Translations under genes and position numbers: made by a program | Source: Ferrovibrio sp965278975 | GTDB taxonomy: Bacteria > Pseudomonadota > Alphaproteobacteria > Ferrovibrionales > Ferrovibrionaceae | Assembly: GCF_965278975.1 (NCBI RefSeq) | Contig: NZ_OZ257126.1 | Coordinates: 1,674,001-1,738,000 of the forward strand | Length of the DNA stretch: 64,000 nt | Direction of reading: 5' to 3' | Shown here: positions 41,327 through 49,768 of the stretch, in pieces | How the letters are laid out: each line of letters starts with the position of its first letter | Numbering within the stretch: the first letter of the stretch is position 1 | Notes under the pieces: model-generated | Told to the model about the DNA's origin: nothing | Databases searched by the model: none | Seen by the model: only the letters and a program-made list of their open reading frames with translations

Positions 41327-41879
41327 GCTGCTTCTTGCTGAACTGGCGGAACAGGAACACGGCAAGCAATACCAGGGCGATGCCGCCGAGGATTTTGAGC
41401 TGCATATCCTTGAGGTCGCCAAGGAAATGTTCCACCGCCTGGCCGAAGCTGTAGCCGGCGAAGCCGAAGCTGGTGGCCCAGATCGCGGCGGCGAGCAGGT
41501 TCAGCAGCACGAATTTCCTGATCGGAATGGCACTGAGGCCGATGGCCACGGGCGCCACGTTGCGGATGCCGTAGACAAAGCGGAAGCCGAGGATGAACAG
41601 CGTCGGGTATTTCTCCAGCCAGCGCGTCGCCGGCGCCAGCTTCTCGGCCAGTTTCGGCCGCGCCTCGATATAGGGCCGGCCGCGCCAGCGGGCCAGGGCG
41701 AACCAGAGCTGGTCGCCGGCCGCCGAGCCGCAGAAGGCCGCCAGGATCGCCAGATCGATGCGCAGCAGCCCCTGATGCGCCGCGAAGCCGGCCAGGATCA
41801 GGATGGTTTCGCCTTCGATGAAGGTGCCGATCAGGATCGCGGCATAGCCGAAATCATGAATCAGCGTGGCGGCATCCAT
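41322..41879 (-). CDS. DedA family membrane protein
   Basis: A 185-residue inner-membrane protein. FIEGETILILAGFAAHQGLL and GSAAGDQLWFALARWRGRP match the DedA/SNARE-associated family, whose members are linked to undecaprenyl-phosphate or phospholipid translocation and membrane potential. The conserved FRFVYGIRNVAPVAIGLSAI is also present. The ATG at 41879 was chosen over a TTG two codons upstream. It follows cysQ with a two-base gap. Confidence 0.87.
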   Translation of the reverse strand: MDAATLIHDFGYAAILIGTFIEGETILILAGFAAHQGLLRIDLAILAAFCGSAAGDQLWFALARWRGRPYIEARPKLAEKLAPATRWLEKYPTLFILGFRFVYGIRNVAPVAIGLSAIPIRKFVLLNLLAAAIWATSFGFAGYSFGQAVEHFLGDLKDMQLKILGGIALVLLAVFLFRQFSKKQP

Positions 41880-41881
41880 GC

Positions 41882-42658
41882 TCAATCAAGCCCGCGCGCC
41901 AGATAGCCAGGATTGCGGAAATCCGGCTTGCCATAGGTGAGGGTGTTGCCCTGCCAGTCGCGCACGCTACCGCCGGCAGCGGCCAGCACCGCCTGGCCCG
42001 CCGCCGTATCCCATTCGCTGATGCGGGCAAAGCGCGGATAGAGATCGGCGGCGCCCTCGGCGATGCGGCAGAATTTCAGTGACGAGCCGGCTTCGAGCCG
42101 GGCGCGGATCGGCTGGCTGCTGAGCCAGTCCTCCATCTCGGGGTCGGGATGGCTGCGGCTCACCATCACATCGGCGCCGTCTGCGGGCTGCCTGCGGGCG
42201 TGGATCACGCTGCCGGTGATGTCGTCATTGCCCTGGAAGCGCAATGCGCCGCGCGGCGTGCCGAGATAGGCGATGCCATCCACCGGCGTCAGCACGATGC
42301 CCAGGCTCGGCAGGCCCTGTTCGATCAGCGCGATATTCACGGTGAATTCGCCGTTGCGCTTGATGAATTCGCGGGTGCCATCCAGCGGATCGACCAGCCA
42401 GAACGGGCCATCGCCGACCACCGGCACATCGCCGCGCGCGGCACATTCCTCAGCCACCACCGGCAGGCCGGGAGTCAGGACGGCCAGGCCTTTCAGGATC
42501 ACCGCCTCGGCGGCTTCATCGGCATCGGTCACCGGGCTGGCATCATCCTTGGCGCGGGCCTCGAACGGGGTGGCGTATACCGCCATGATGGCGCGGGCTG
42601 CATCCTCCGCCAGCCGGCGCAAGCCCTGCGCCAGCGCCGCATCACCACCCAATGCCAT
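41882..42658 (-). CDS. cysQ: 3'(2'),5'-bisphosphate nucleotidase CysQ
   Basis: A 258-residue member of the inositol-monophosphatase fold. The magnesium-dependent motif WLVDPLDGTREFIKRNGEFTVNI and the early PVVAEE are intact, and the C-terminal ISEWDTAAGQAVLAAAGG is the second family signature. CysQ removes the 3'-phosphate of PAP formed during sulfate assimilation; the TREF loop is what separates it from SuhB-type enzymes. It lies between dedA and the DUF3553 gene on the same strand. Confidence 0.9.
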   Translation of the reverse strand: MALGGDAALAQGLRRLAEDAARAIMAVYATPFEARAKDDASPVTDADEAAEAVILKGLAVLTPGLPVVAEECAARGDVPVVGDGPFWLVDPLDGTREFIKRNGEFTVNIALIEQGLPSLGIVLTPVDGIAYLGTPRGALRFQGNDDITGSVIHARRQPADGADVMVSRSHPDPEMEDWLSSQPIRARLEAGSSLKFCRIAEGAADLYPRFARISEWDTAAGQAVLAAAGGSVRDWQGNTLTYGKPDFRNPGYLARGLD

Positions 42659-42661
42659 TTT

Positions 42662-42877
42662 CTAGCCCTTCGGCTGGCGCAGCAATGAGAGCGCCACTTC
42701 GTTGATATTCACCAGCTGCTTGCCGGCATGCTCGAAATTCACCGTCACGCGCGGCCCCACAGCCGATTGCACCTGGCCCGGACCCCAATCGGGGGCCAGC
42801 GGGTTCTCCACCCAGTCACCCGGCGCAAACGGCGAGGGCGCCAGACTGGCCGGACTATGCGAGAAGGGGGCGGGCAT
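42662..42877 (-). CDS. DUF3553 domain protein
   Basis: A 71-residue protein. GDWVENPLAPDWGPGQVQSAVGPRVTVNFEHAGK is the hallmark of DUF3553, a small conserved family of unknown function, related in look to the Tudor-like CarD/UvrD-tail folds. The ATG at 42877 has GGGAG seven bases upstream; an in-frame ATG at 42898 would add seven residues without a signal. It precedes cysQ by three bases and is divergent from chpT. Confidence 0.75.
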   Translation of the reverse strand: MPAPFSHSPASLAPSPFAPGDWVENPLAPDWGPGQVQSAVGPRVTVNFEHAGKQLVNINEVALSLLRQPKG

Positions 42878-42953
42878 CGGGCGCTCCCGATTGATCATAA
42901 CCAGCAATCATTCTAAAGAGATTCTAGCCGCAATGCCACGATCTGGAGACGCC

Positions 42954-43580
42954 ATGGCCGCCGCCCGCAGCGATATCGACCTTGTCGCCCTGATCTGTTC
43001 CAAGCTGTGCCACGACCTGGCCGGCAGCATCGGCGCGGTGAGCAATGGCGCCGAATTGCTGGCCGAGGAAACCGACGCGGCGATGCGCGAGGAGGCGATC
43101 CGCCTGATCGCCCAGAGTGCCGGCGATGCCGCCAAGCGGCTGGCCTTTTTCCGCCTGGCGCTGGGTGCCTCGGGCGGCATGGATGAGCCGATGGCGATGG
43201 CCGATGTCAGCCGGGTCACCACCGAGTATTTCAATGGCGGCCGGGTGCGCCTGCTGCCGCTGACCGGCCTGCCCAACAGCCTGCCGAAGCCACTGGCCAA
43301 GGCGCTGATGCTGGGCCTGGCGGTGATGGCGATGGCCCTGCCGCGTGGCGGTGCGCTGCGGCTCGGGTTGCAGAATGGCGAATGGCGGGTACAGGCGGAA
43401 GGCAGCCCGAGCAAGCTGCCCGATGATGTGGCGATGAGCCTGCTCGGCGATGGCGCAGTGGAGGAACCGGCGGGTGCGCTGGCGCGCCATGCCGCCGATC
43501 TCGCTGCCACCGCCGGCTATGCGCTCGGTCTTGAAGCCGGTGCCGAAGGCGCGGCCTTGCGTTTCTTCGCAAAAGCCTAG
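42954..43580 (+). CDS. chpT: Histidine phosphotransferase ChpT
   Basis: A 208-residue phosphotransferase of the CckA-ChpT-CtrA phosphorelay that controls the cell cycle or motility in alphaproteobacteria. The dimerisation helix contains DLVALICSKLCHDLAGSIGAVSNG, where the His of LCHDL is the phosphoryl acceptor. The rest is a degenerate ATPase-like domain with no nucleotide motifs, as in known ChpT. The ATG at 42954 has GGAG at five bases. It overlaps the convergent DMT gene by four bases. Confidence 0.88.
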   Translation: MAAARSDIDLVALICSKLCHDLAGSIGAVSNGAELLAEETDAAMREEAIRLIAQSAGDAAKRLAFFRLALGASGGMDEPMAMADVSRVTTEYFNGGRVRLLPLTGLPNSLPKPLAKALMLGLAVMAMALPRGGALRLGLQNGEWRVQAEGSPSKLPDDVAMSLLGDGAVEEPAGALARHAADLAATAGYALGLEAGAEGAALRFFAKA

Positions 43581-44485
43581 CGCGAAGGCTTGAGTACGGC
43601 GCCGAGCGCCGCGCTGATCAGGCCAAGGGCGGCGAATTCCGGCCAGCCCGGCTGTTCACCCAGCATCGCCATGCTGGAGAACACGCCCACCACCGGAATC
43701 ATCAGCGTGGAAAGGCCGCTCACCGGGGCCGGCAGCACCTTAACCAGATGATTCCAGGCCCAGTAGCAGAACACGAAGCAGATCACCGCATTGTAGGCGG
43801 CAGCGCCCCAGGCGACCGCGCTGTAACTGTGCCATTGCTGGCTTTCCAGGATCGGCGCCAGCACGATGATCGGCAATCCGCCCAGCACCATCTGCCAGCC
43901 GACGAAAGGCACGCTGGCCATTGGCACCATGTAATACTTGATCAGCACGGTGCCGAAAGCCCAGCTCATCGCTGCCGCCAGCACCAGCGCCACGCCGATC
44001 GGCGAGGCCGCCATCGCCTGCCATTCGCCGCCGACCAGTACGGCGAGGCCGCAGAGGCCGAGGCCGAGGCCGGCGAGTTTCCAGCCGGTGAGGCTTTCAT
44101 GCAGCATCAGTGCCGACATCATCACCAGCCACAGCGGCATGGTGAAGGCCAGGATGGTGGTGCGCCCGGCCGGCAGCATGGAGAGGCCGTAGAGCACCAG
44201 CAGGTTCCAGAAGGTGATGTTGAACAGCGAGATCAGCGTCAGCTTCACGAAGTAGCCCTTCGGGATGCCCAGCGGCATGCGCATCGCCAGCGCAATGGCG
44301 AACAGGCCCAGCGCGCCGCCACCCAGGCAGAAGGAGCGGAAGGTGAAGACCGGCATTTCCGCCAGCGCCAGCTTCATGATCGGCCAGTTGACGCCCCAGA
44401 ACAGGGTGAGCAGCACCAGCAGCAGCAGTGAAAAAGCAGACAGGGTTGGCCGCAGCGGCGCTGCGGCGGAAGCAGAATCGGTCAT
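43577..44485 (-). CDS. DMT-superfamily (EamA) transporter
   Basis: A 302-residue membrane protein with ten hydrophobic helices in two EamA repeats. The first begins LLTLFWGVNWPIMKLALAEMP and the second AMSWAFGTVLIKYYMVPMA. Substrates of this family include amino acids and nucleotide metabolites; specificity cannot be read here. The upstream gap of 67 bases is A/T-rich and probably holds its promoter. Confidence 0.87.
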   Translation of the reverse strand: MTDSASAAAPLRPTLSAFSLLLLVLLTLFWGVNWPIMKLALAEMPVFTFRSFCLGGGALGLFAIALAMRMPLGIPKGYFVKLTLISLFNITFWNLLVLYGLSMLPAGRTTILAFTMPLWLVMMSALMLHESLTGWKLAGLGLGLCGLAVLVGGEWQAMAASPIGVALVLAAAMSWAFGTVLIKYYMVPMASVPFVGWQMVLGGLPIIVLAPILESQQWHSYSAVAWGAAAYNAVICFVFCYWAWNHLVKVLPAPVSGLSTLMIPVVGVFSSMAMLGEQPGWPEFAALGLISAALGAVLKPSR

Positions 44486-44552
44486 ACCTGAAGCAATCCT
44501 GGCGAGCGGCGTTTCGTATTATTTTATTAAGGCTGCCAGCCTAGACCGATTT

Positions 44553-44894
44553 CTAGAGTATGGCGAGTACCGCTTCGGGCGGGCGGCCCAGAGCCGCCTT
44601 GGCGCCATGCACGAAAAGCGGCCGCTCGATGGCTTCCGGGTGCTTGGCCAGTGCGCTCAGCAGCGCGGAATCGCTCAAGGATTCCACATCGATGCCAGCC
44701 TCCCGGGCTTCCTTGGCGCGCAGGATGCTGCGTGCCGGGCGGCCCAGTTTCTTGACGATGCCGGCCAGTTCGCTGGCCGAGGGCGGGGTCTTGAGATACT
44801 CGATCACCTGGGGCTTTACACCCTGGCCGTGCAACAGCGCCAGGGCCTGGCGTGACTTCGAGCAACGCGGATTATGGTAGAATTGCGACGGCAT
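44553..44894 (-). CDS. arsC: Arsenate reductase (ArsC) family protein
   Basis: A 113-residue thioredoxin-fold enzyme of the glutaredoxin-dependent ArsC type. HNPRCSKSRQAL contains the active-site Cys, and the arginines expected near residues 60-107 include LGRPARSILRAKE and HPEAIERPLFV. It would reduce arsenate to arsenite in the cytoplasm. No arsR or arsB lies nearby, so it may be a housekeeping ArsC/YffB-like member instead of part of a resistance operon. Confidence 0.85.
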   Translation of the reverse strand: MPSQFYHNPRCSKSRQALALLHGQGVKPQVIEYLKTPPSASELAGIVKKLGRPARSILRAKEAREAGIDVESLSDSALLSALAKHPEAIERPLFVHGAKAALGRPPEAVLAIL

Positions 44895-44965
44895 GGCGCC
44901 AAGCCTCTGAAAATCGCCGGATCAGAAAGATTGCATTTTCATGACCCCGGTTTAAATAGCAAGCC

Positions 44966-45787
44966 ATGATGCGCCATTGGACATTGGAAGACATACCCTG
45001 GAACCGCTTCGATCCCGCCAAGGTCGATGCCGATCTGCTGCGCGCGGTGAAAGCCGCCACGCTGGTGGAACATAATGCCGAGGATTATGTCACCTACCTC
45101 TGCAATGTCTTCGCCGATGATCCGGCCTTCCAGGCGGCGGCGCGGCAATGGGGCGTGGAAGAGGAGCAGCATGGCCGCGCGCTGGCGCGCTGGTGCCAGC
45201 TTGCCGATCCCAGCTTCGATCCGGCCCGGGCCATGGCCGATTTCCAGACGCATTACCGCCTGCCGCTGGACGCAACCGATTCAGTACGCGGCAGCCGCAA
45301 TGGCGAATTGGTGGCGCGCTGCGTGGTGGAATGTGGCACCTCCAGTTTCTACAGCGCCATCCGCGATGCCACTGACGAGCCGGTGCTGAAAGCCGTGGCG
45401 GCCAAGATCGCGGGTGATGAATTCCGCCATTACAAGCTGTTCCTGGATCATCTGCAGCGCTATCAGGCCACAGCGCCGATGGGCCGGCTGGCGCGGCTGC
45501 GCATTGCCTTGGGTCGCATCAACGAAACCTCGGATGATGAACTGGCGATGGCCTATTGGTGTGGCAATGGCCGCCAGACCGAATATGACCGGGGCCGCGA
45601 AAGCGCCGCCTATGCTTTGCGCGCCACTAGTCTCTATCGTTTCGGCCATATCCAGCGCGGCCTCGGCATGGCGCTGAAAGCCTGCGATTTCGAGCCGCAG
45701 GGCTGGTTCAGCCGCTTCTTCGCCCAGATCGGCTGGCGTCTGCTGCAATGGCGCCGGAGGCAGCTTGCCGCCGAGGCCGCGGCCTGA
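44966..45787 (+). CDS. Ferritin-like di-iron protein
   Basis: A 273-residue all-helical protein. Four glutamate/histidine motifs are spaced as in ferritin-like four-helix bundles: VEHNAEDYVTYL, GVEEEQHGRALARW, VVECGTSSFYSAI and KIAGDEFRHYKLFLDH, the second and fourth giving the classic ExxH pair. This layout resembles acyl-ACP desaturase-like and related oxidases. The C-terminal 100 residues are basic and end in a Trp/Arg-rich helix. The true substrate is unknown. It is divergent from arsC. Confidence 0.65.
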   Translation: MMRHWTLEDIPWNRFDPAKVDADLLRAVKAATLVEHNAEDYVTYLCNVFADDPAFQAAARQWGVEEEQHGRALARWCQLADPSFDPARAMADFQTHYRLPLDATDSVRGSRNGELVARCVVECGTSSFYSAIRDATDEPVLKAVAAKIAGDEFRHYKLFLDHLQRYQATAPMGRLARLRIALGRINETSDDELAMAYWCGNGRQTEYDRGRESAAYALRATSLYRFGHIQRGLGMALKACDFEPQGWFSRFFAQIGWRLLQWRRRQLAAEAAA

Positions 45788-45792
45788 ACGGT

Positions 45793-46581
45793 TCAGTGCT
45801 CGGCGGGCAGATCCGCCAGCCAGTCGGCGCAGACCTGGAACAGTTCTTCCTGGCGCGGTTCACCAAACAGGAAATGGCTCATTCCCGGCATCTCGCGGAA
45901 TACCGCGCGGCCCGGATAATGCGAGGCGACGGCACGGCAGGAGGCCGCCGGTGTCACCTTGTCGTCGCTGCCGGCCAGCACCAGCAGCGGGCAGCGCAGG
46001 CGGTGGAAGCTGACGCGGCTGGCGGCATGCCAGTCGAGCCACCACATCAGTGATTCAAAAATCGCCCGGCCGGATTCCGGCACCAGGCGCGCCGCGCTGT
46101 CGCGTTGCAGGGCTGGCGGCAGCTTGTCCATGGAGAATTGCACGGCGATGCCGGGCTCGGGCGGCAGCGGCTTCTGCCAGATCGAGCCGCCCTGCCACAG
46201 CAGATGCAGCGCGCTGCTTACTTCCTCCAGCGTGCGCGGCATGATGCCCCAGGGCGCCACCGGTGCCAGCAGGATCGCGGCACGGCAGAGATCGCGCGCT
46301 GCCAGTTGCTGTGCCAGCAGGCCGCCGAGCGAATGGCCGATCAATACGGGCTTTGCCGGCAGGCGGGCGATTTCCGCTTCCATCGCGGCGCGGTAATCGG
46401 CCAAGCCGAGGCGGGCCAGTTCGGGATCGGGCTGCTGGCCGGCCTGCTCGGGGCCATGCAGCGGCAGATCGGGCGCATGGGTGCGCCAGCCGCGATGGCT
46501 GAGGAAACTCCTGAAGCGCTCGAATACCCAGCCGCCGACGAAGGCGCCATGCAGCAGCAGGATTTCGCCGCGATGCGCCAT
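45793..46581 (-). CDS. Alpha/beta hydrolase
   Basis: A 262-residue alpha/beta-hydrolase. LLHGAFVGGWVFERF is the oxyanion region, GHSLGGLLA the nucleophile elbow with catalytic Ser, AGSDDKVTP holds the acid and GMSHFLFGEP the catalytic His. No lid or signal peptide stands out. Starts two bases from the rppH stop and is probably read through from it. Substrate unknown. Confidence 0.88.
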   Translation of the reverse strand: MAHRGEILLLHGAFVGGWVFERFRSFLSHRGWRTHAPDLPLHGPEQAGQQPDPELARLGLADYRAAMEAEIARLPAKPVLIGHSLGGLLAQQLAARDLCRAAILLAPVAPWGIMPRTLEEVSSALHLLWQGGSIWQKPLPPEPGIAVQFSMDKLPPALQRDSAARLVPESGRAIFESLMWWLDWHAASRVSFHRLRCPLLVLAGSDDKVTPAASCRAVASHYPGRAVFREMPGMSHFLFGEPRQEELFQVCADWLADLPAEH

Positions 46582-46582
46582 C

Positions 46583-47062
46583 TCAGGTTTTCACCTGGCC
46601 GCGGAATTCAGCAACGACGGCTTCGTAGATCGGGCGTTTGAACGGCACGATCAGGTCCGGCAGCTCGGAGAAGCGGGCCCATTTCCAGGCATCGAATTCG
46701 GGATGCGCGGTGGCGATGTTGATCGCGCTCTCATCGCCGATCAGGCGGCAGAGATACCATTTCTGCTTCTGGCCACGATACTTGCCCTTCCAAACCTTGT
46801 CGGCGATCTCGGGCGGCAGGTCATAGCTCAGCCAGTCGCGGCTTTCGGCGATGATGGCGGTGCGCGCCGGCGGCACGCCGATTTCTTCTTCCAGTTCGCG
46901 CAAGGCGGTCTGGCGCGGATCTTCACCAGGATCGATGCCGCCCTGCGGCATCTGCCAGGCTTCGGCGGTCTGGTCGATACGGCGGCCGACGAACACCATG
47001 TCGGCCTCGTTCAGCAGCGCAACACCGACACCAAGGCGGTAGGGGCGGGCTTCATCGGACAT
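46583..47062 (-). CDS. rppH: RNA pyrophosphohydrolase RppH
   Basis: A 159-residue Nudix enzyme that removes the 5' pyrophosphate of mRNA and so triggers decay. The Nudix box GGIDPGEDPRQTALRELEEEIG, the WQMPQGG motif before it and LRVGLMLIN-like start (YRLGVGVALLNEADMVFVG) are diagnostic of the NudH/RppH group. It is preceded by the polysaccharide deacetylase gene and followed by the hydrolase. Confidence 0.93.
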   Translation of the reverse strand: MSDEARPYRLGVGVALLNEADMVFVGRRIDQTAEAWQMPQGGIDPGEDPRQTALRELEEEIGVPPARTAIIAESRDWLSYDLPPEIADKVWKGKYRGQKQKWYLCRLIGDESAINIATAHPEFDAWKWARFSELPDLIVPFKRPIYEAVVAEFRGQVKT

Positions 47063-47095
47063 GGCTGATAACTCCAGCAGTACTATGCAGGTTCA

Positions 47096-48445
47096 CTATT
47101 CGGGGGTTTGCCGGTTTACCACGGCAGAAACCGGGGCCAGCGCGTAGCTCTTGCCGGCCAGCGTCTTGCTCCAGGCCAGCAGGCGGTCCAGCGTGATCGG
47201 ATAGGGCTGGGCGAAACCGACGGCCACGCCGGTGCCGCGCGCCTGGCGCTCCAGTTCCTCAAGCCGCGATTCGATCACCGGTCCGGTCGGCTGCTGATCG
47301 ATCTGGCGGTTGGAAATCGCGAACACGCCGCCGGCATCGCGCATGGCGCGGCCGGCCACCGAGCGCGGCGCGGTGCGGGCATCGACAAACATCAGGCCGC
47401 GCGTCTTCAGGGTCTCGGCCACAAGGCGCATATGCTCGGGGCTGGAGGTGTATTTCGCGCCCATGAAATTGGTGAAGCCGATATAGCCCTGCACGCGGGT
47501 CAGCGACCAGTCGAGCCGGCGCTGATTTTCCGGTTCGGTCAGCGAGGTGAGCAGGGTATACGGCCCCGGATCGCTGGCCGGATATTCAAACGGCTCCATC
47601 GGCAATTGCAGCAGCACTTCATGGCCCTGGCGCCGTGCATACTCGATCTGCACCGCCAGATTCGGCGCATAGGGATTGAAGGCAAAGGTGATCGCCGGCG
47701 GCAGCAGGTCGGCGGCCTTGGTGGTGAGCGTCTCACTCAAGCCGACATTGGCCAGCACGATGGCGATGCGCGGGCGGTCGGCGGGTTCGTTATAGGGCCG
47801 CGAATAGGCGCGCCAGGGCTGGCGGCCATCGCTGCCGATCTTCGGCATGGCACCGACATTGGTGTTGTCCACCAGCATCGGATCGGGTGCCACCAGCAGG
47901 CCGCTCGGCAGGTAGTTCGCCGTATCCGCCTGCTTCGGCTTCTGCTCGCCAGCCTTCTGATCCGGCGCCAGCTTGGCTTCCGGCGGCAGGGTGAGGCGGG
48001 CCACACCGATCACCACTTCCGAGCCGGGCAACTGCACCAGGCTCTGGTTGTTCACGGCCAGCCAGCCAACCAGGCTGATCAAACCGCCCAGGAACAGCGC
48101 CCAGCTCAACACCAGCAGGCGGCGGCTGACAGTGCGGGCATCGCCGCGCAGGAAGCCTGGCCATAGCACCAGGCCGATGATGCTGAGCACGCGCAGCAGC
48201 TTGTGCTTGAAGCCTTCGCGCGGCGGCGCCATCATCGGCGCGTCGGCCATGTCCATATCCGCATGCGCCATGTCGCCATGCTCGCCGGACCCGTCAGACA
48301 CCGCCATGGCGATGTCCATTTCGGCTTCGGCGTGCTTGGGCTTCTTGCGCAGCCTGGCGAAAGGCGCCAGCAGCCGGCCCATCAGGCCGGCTTTCTTCGG
48401 CTCCGCCGGCAGGGCGCGATCGTCAGGATCGGCCTGAAGCGTCAC
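47096..48445 (-). CDS. Divergent polysaccharide deacetylase family protein
   Basis: A 449-residue membrane-anchored protein. Residues about 50-75 are rich in Met, His and Asp (GEHGDMAHADMDMADAP), and one hydrophobic helix (LLVLSWALFLGGLISLVGWL) near residue 120 anchors it. The periplasmic part, from IAIVLANVGLSETLTTKAADLLP through HEVLLQLPMEPFEYP and GYIGFTNFMGAKYTS, is the divergent polysaccharide deacetylase (YibQ-like) domain; the NAMG loop is TNFMGA here. It starts with GTG overlapping the ctpA stop. In alphaproteobacteria it lies with envC and ctpA in the peptidoglycan-processing cluster. Confidence 0.85.
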   Translation of the reverse strand: MTLQADPDDRALPAEPKKAGLMGRLLAPFARLRKKPKHAEAEMDIAMAVSDGSGEHGDMAHADMDMADAPMMAPPREGFKHKLLRVLSIIGLVLWPGFLRGDARTVSRRLLVLSWALFLGGLISLVGWLAVNNQSLVQLPGSEVVIGVARLTLPPEAKLAPDQKAGEQKPKQADTANYLPSGLLVAPDPMLVDNTNVGAMPKIGSDGRQPWRAYSRPYNEPADRPRIAIVLANVGLSETLTTKAADLLPPAITFAFNPYAPNLAVQIEYARRQGHEVLLQLPMEPFEYPASDPGPYTLLTSLTEPENQRRLDWSLTRVQGYIGFTNFMGAKYTSSPEHMRLVAETLKTRGLMFVDARTAPRSVAGRAMRDAGGVFAISNRQIDQQPTGPVIESRLEELERQARGTGVAVGFAQPYPITLDRLLAWSKTLAGKSYALAPVSAVVNRQTPE

Positions 48446-49767
48446 TTCTTCGCGGTCGGTTTCGGCGGGCTGCGCAGCAACTCAAGCGCCGATTGCAGCA
48501 CCACGTCAGGACCCTCGCCTGGCTTGGCGCTGGTATTCGGCGCGGGTGCCGGAGCCGGAGCCGGAGCGGTCTCGCCCGGCTTGGCCGCCGGTTCCTCATC
48601 GGCCTCGCGCTGGCCGTTCAGTTCGCGCCGCGCCTTCAGCGCCGCGGCGATCTGACGGTCGCGGTCGCTCCACACTTCCACATCCGGCGTGATGCCGGTC
48701 TTGTCGATGGAGCGGCCCGAGGGCGTGAAGTAGCCCGCCGTGGTCAGCTTCATGCCGCCGAATTCGCCAAGCGGGATCATGGTCTGCACCAGGCCCTTGC
48801 CAAAGGTGGTGTTGCCCACCAGCACGGCGCGGCGATGATCCTGCAGTGCGCCGGCAACGATTTCGGAAGCCGAAGCCGAGCCGCCATTGATCAGCACCGC
48901 AATCGGCTTGCCGTCGGTGACATCGCCGCGCTTGGCGTTGTACCGCTGGCCTTCATCGGCATTGGACCGCAGCGAGCGCGTCGAGACGATCTCGCCCTGA
49001 TTCAGGAAGGCATCGGCCACCGAGATCGCCTGGTCCAGCAGGCCGCCCGGATTGTCGCGCAGATCGATCACATAGCCCTTCAGCTCAGGCCCGATCTCGG
49101 TCTTGAGTTTCTCGATGGCGGCGTTCATGTCCTGCGTGGTGTGCTCGTTGAACGACGAGACGCGCAGATAGGCCACATCGCCTTCGCGGCGGCTGCGCAC
49201 CACGCGGGTCTTGATCACGGCGCGGATCACCGAAACATCCAGCGGCTTGGCGCTGGCATCGCTGCCGCGCCGGATGGTCAGCACGATCTTGCTGTTCGGC
49301 GTGCCGCGCATCTTCTCGATGGCTTCCTGCAAGGTCTTGCCCAGCACCGGCTCGCCGTCGAGATGGGTGATCAGGTCGCCCGGCAGCAGCCCGGCGCGCT
49401 GCGCCGGCGTGTCGTCGATCGGCGACACCACCTTCACCAGGCCGCTCTCCATGGTGACTTCGAGGCCGAGGCCGCCGAATTCGCCACGGGTCTGCACGCG
49501 CGCTTCCTGGAAGCTGCGCGGCGGCATGTAGATCGAGTAGGGATCGAGCGAGGAGAGCATGCCGTTGATGGCATTCTCCATCAGCTGCTCGTCCTTGGTC
49601 TCTTTGTAATAGTCATTGCGCACGCGCTCGAAAATCTCGCCGAAGAGATTGAGCTGCTTGTAGGTGTCGCTGTTCTGCAGCGCACCGACCTTGTTCGGCG
49701 CGGCGAACAGCCCCACCGAACCCATCAGGGCGAAAGCGCAGACGCCACCCAGGAGGAAATTGCGCAT
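48442..49767 (-). CDS. ctpA: Carboxyl-terminal processing peptidase (S41) CtpA
   Basis: A 441-residue exported serine protease. A signal peptide (NFLLGGVCAFALMGSVGLFA) is followed by a PDZ domain (FGGLGLEVTMESGLVKVVSP, AGLLPGDLITHLDGEP) and the S41 catalytic core: Ser in NGGSASASEIVAGAL and Lys in GNTTFGKGLVQT. The tail of 60 residues is proline/alanine-rich. It processes periplasmic proteins, including cell-wall enzymes, and sits between envC and the deacetylase gene with overlaps or near-overlaps at both ends. Confidence 0.94.
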   Translation of the reverse strand: MRNFLLGGVCAFALMGSVGLFAAPNKVGALQNSDTYKQLNLFGEIFERVRNDYYKETKDEQLMENAINGMLSSLDPYSIYMPPRSFQEARVQTRGEFGGLGLEVTMESGLVKVVSPIDDTPAQRAGLLPGDLITHLDGEPVLGKTLQEAIEKMRGTPNSKIVLTIRRGSDASAKPLDVSVIRAVIKTRVVRSRREGDVAYLRVSSFNEHTTQDMNAAIEKLKTEIGPELKGYVIDLRDNPGGLLDQAISVADAFLNQGEIVSTRSLRSNADEGQRYNAKRGDVTDGKPIAVLINGGSASASEIVAGALQDHRRAVLVGNTTFGKGLVQTMIPLGEFGGMKLTTAGYFTPSGRSIDKTGITPDVEVWSDRDRQIAAALKARRELNGQREADEEPAAKPGETAPAPAPAPAPNTSAKPGEGPDVVLQSALELLRSPPKPTAKK

Positions 49768-49768
49768 G

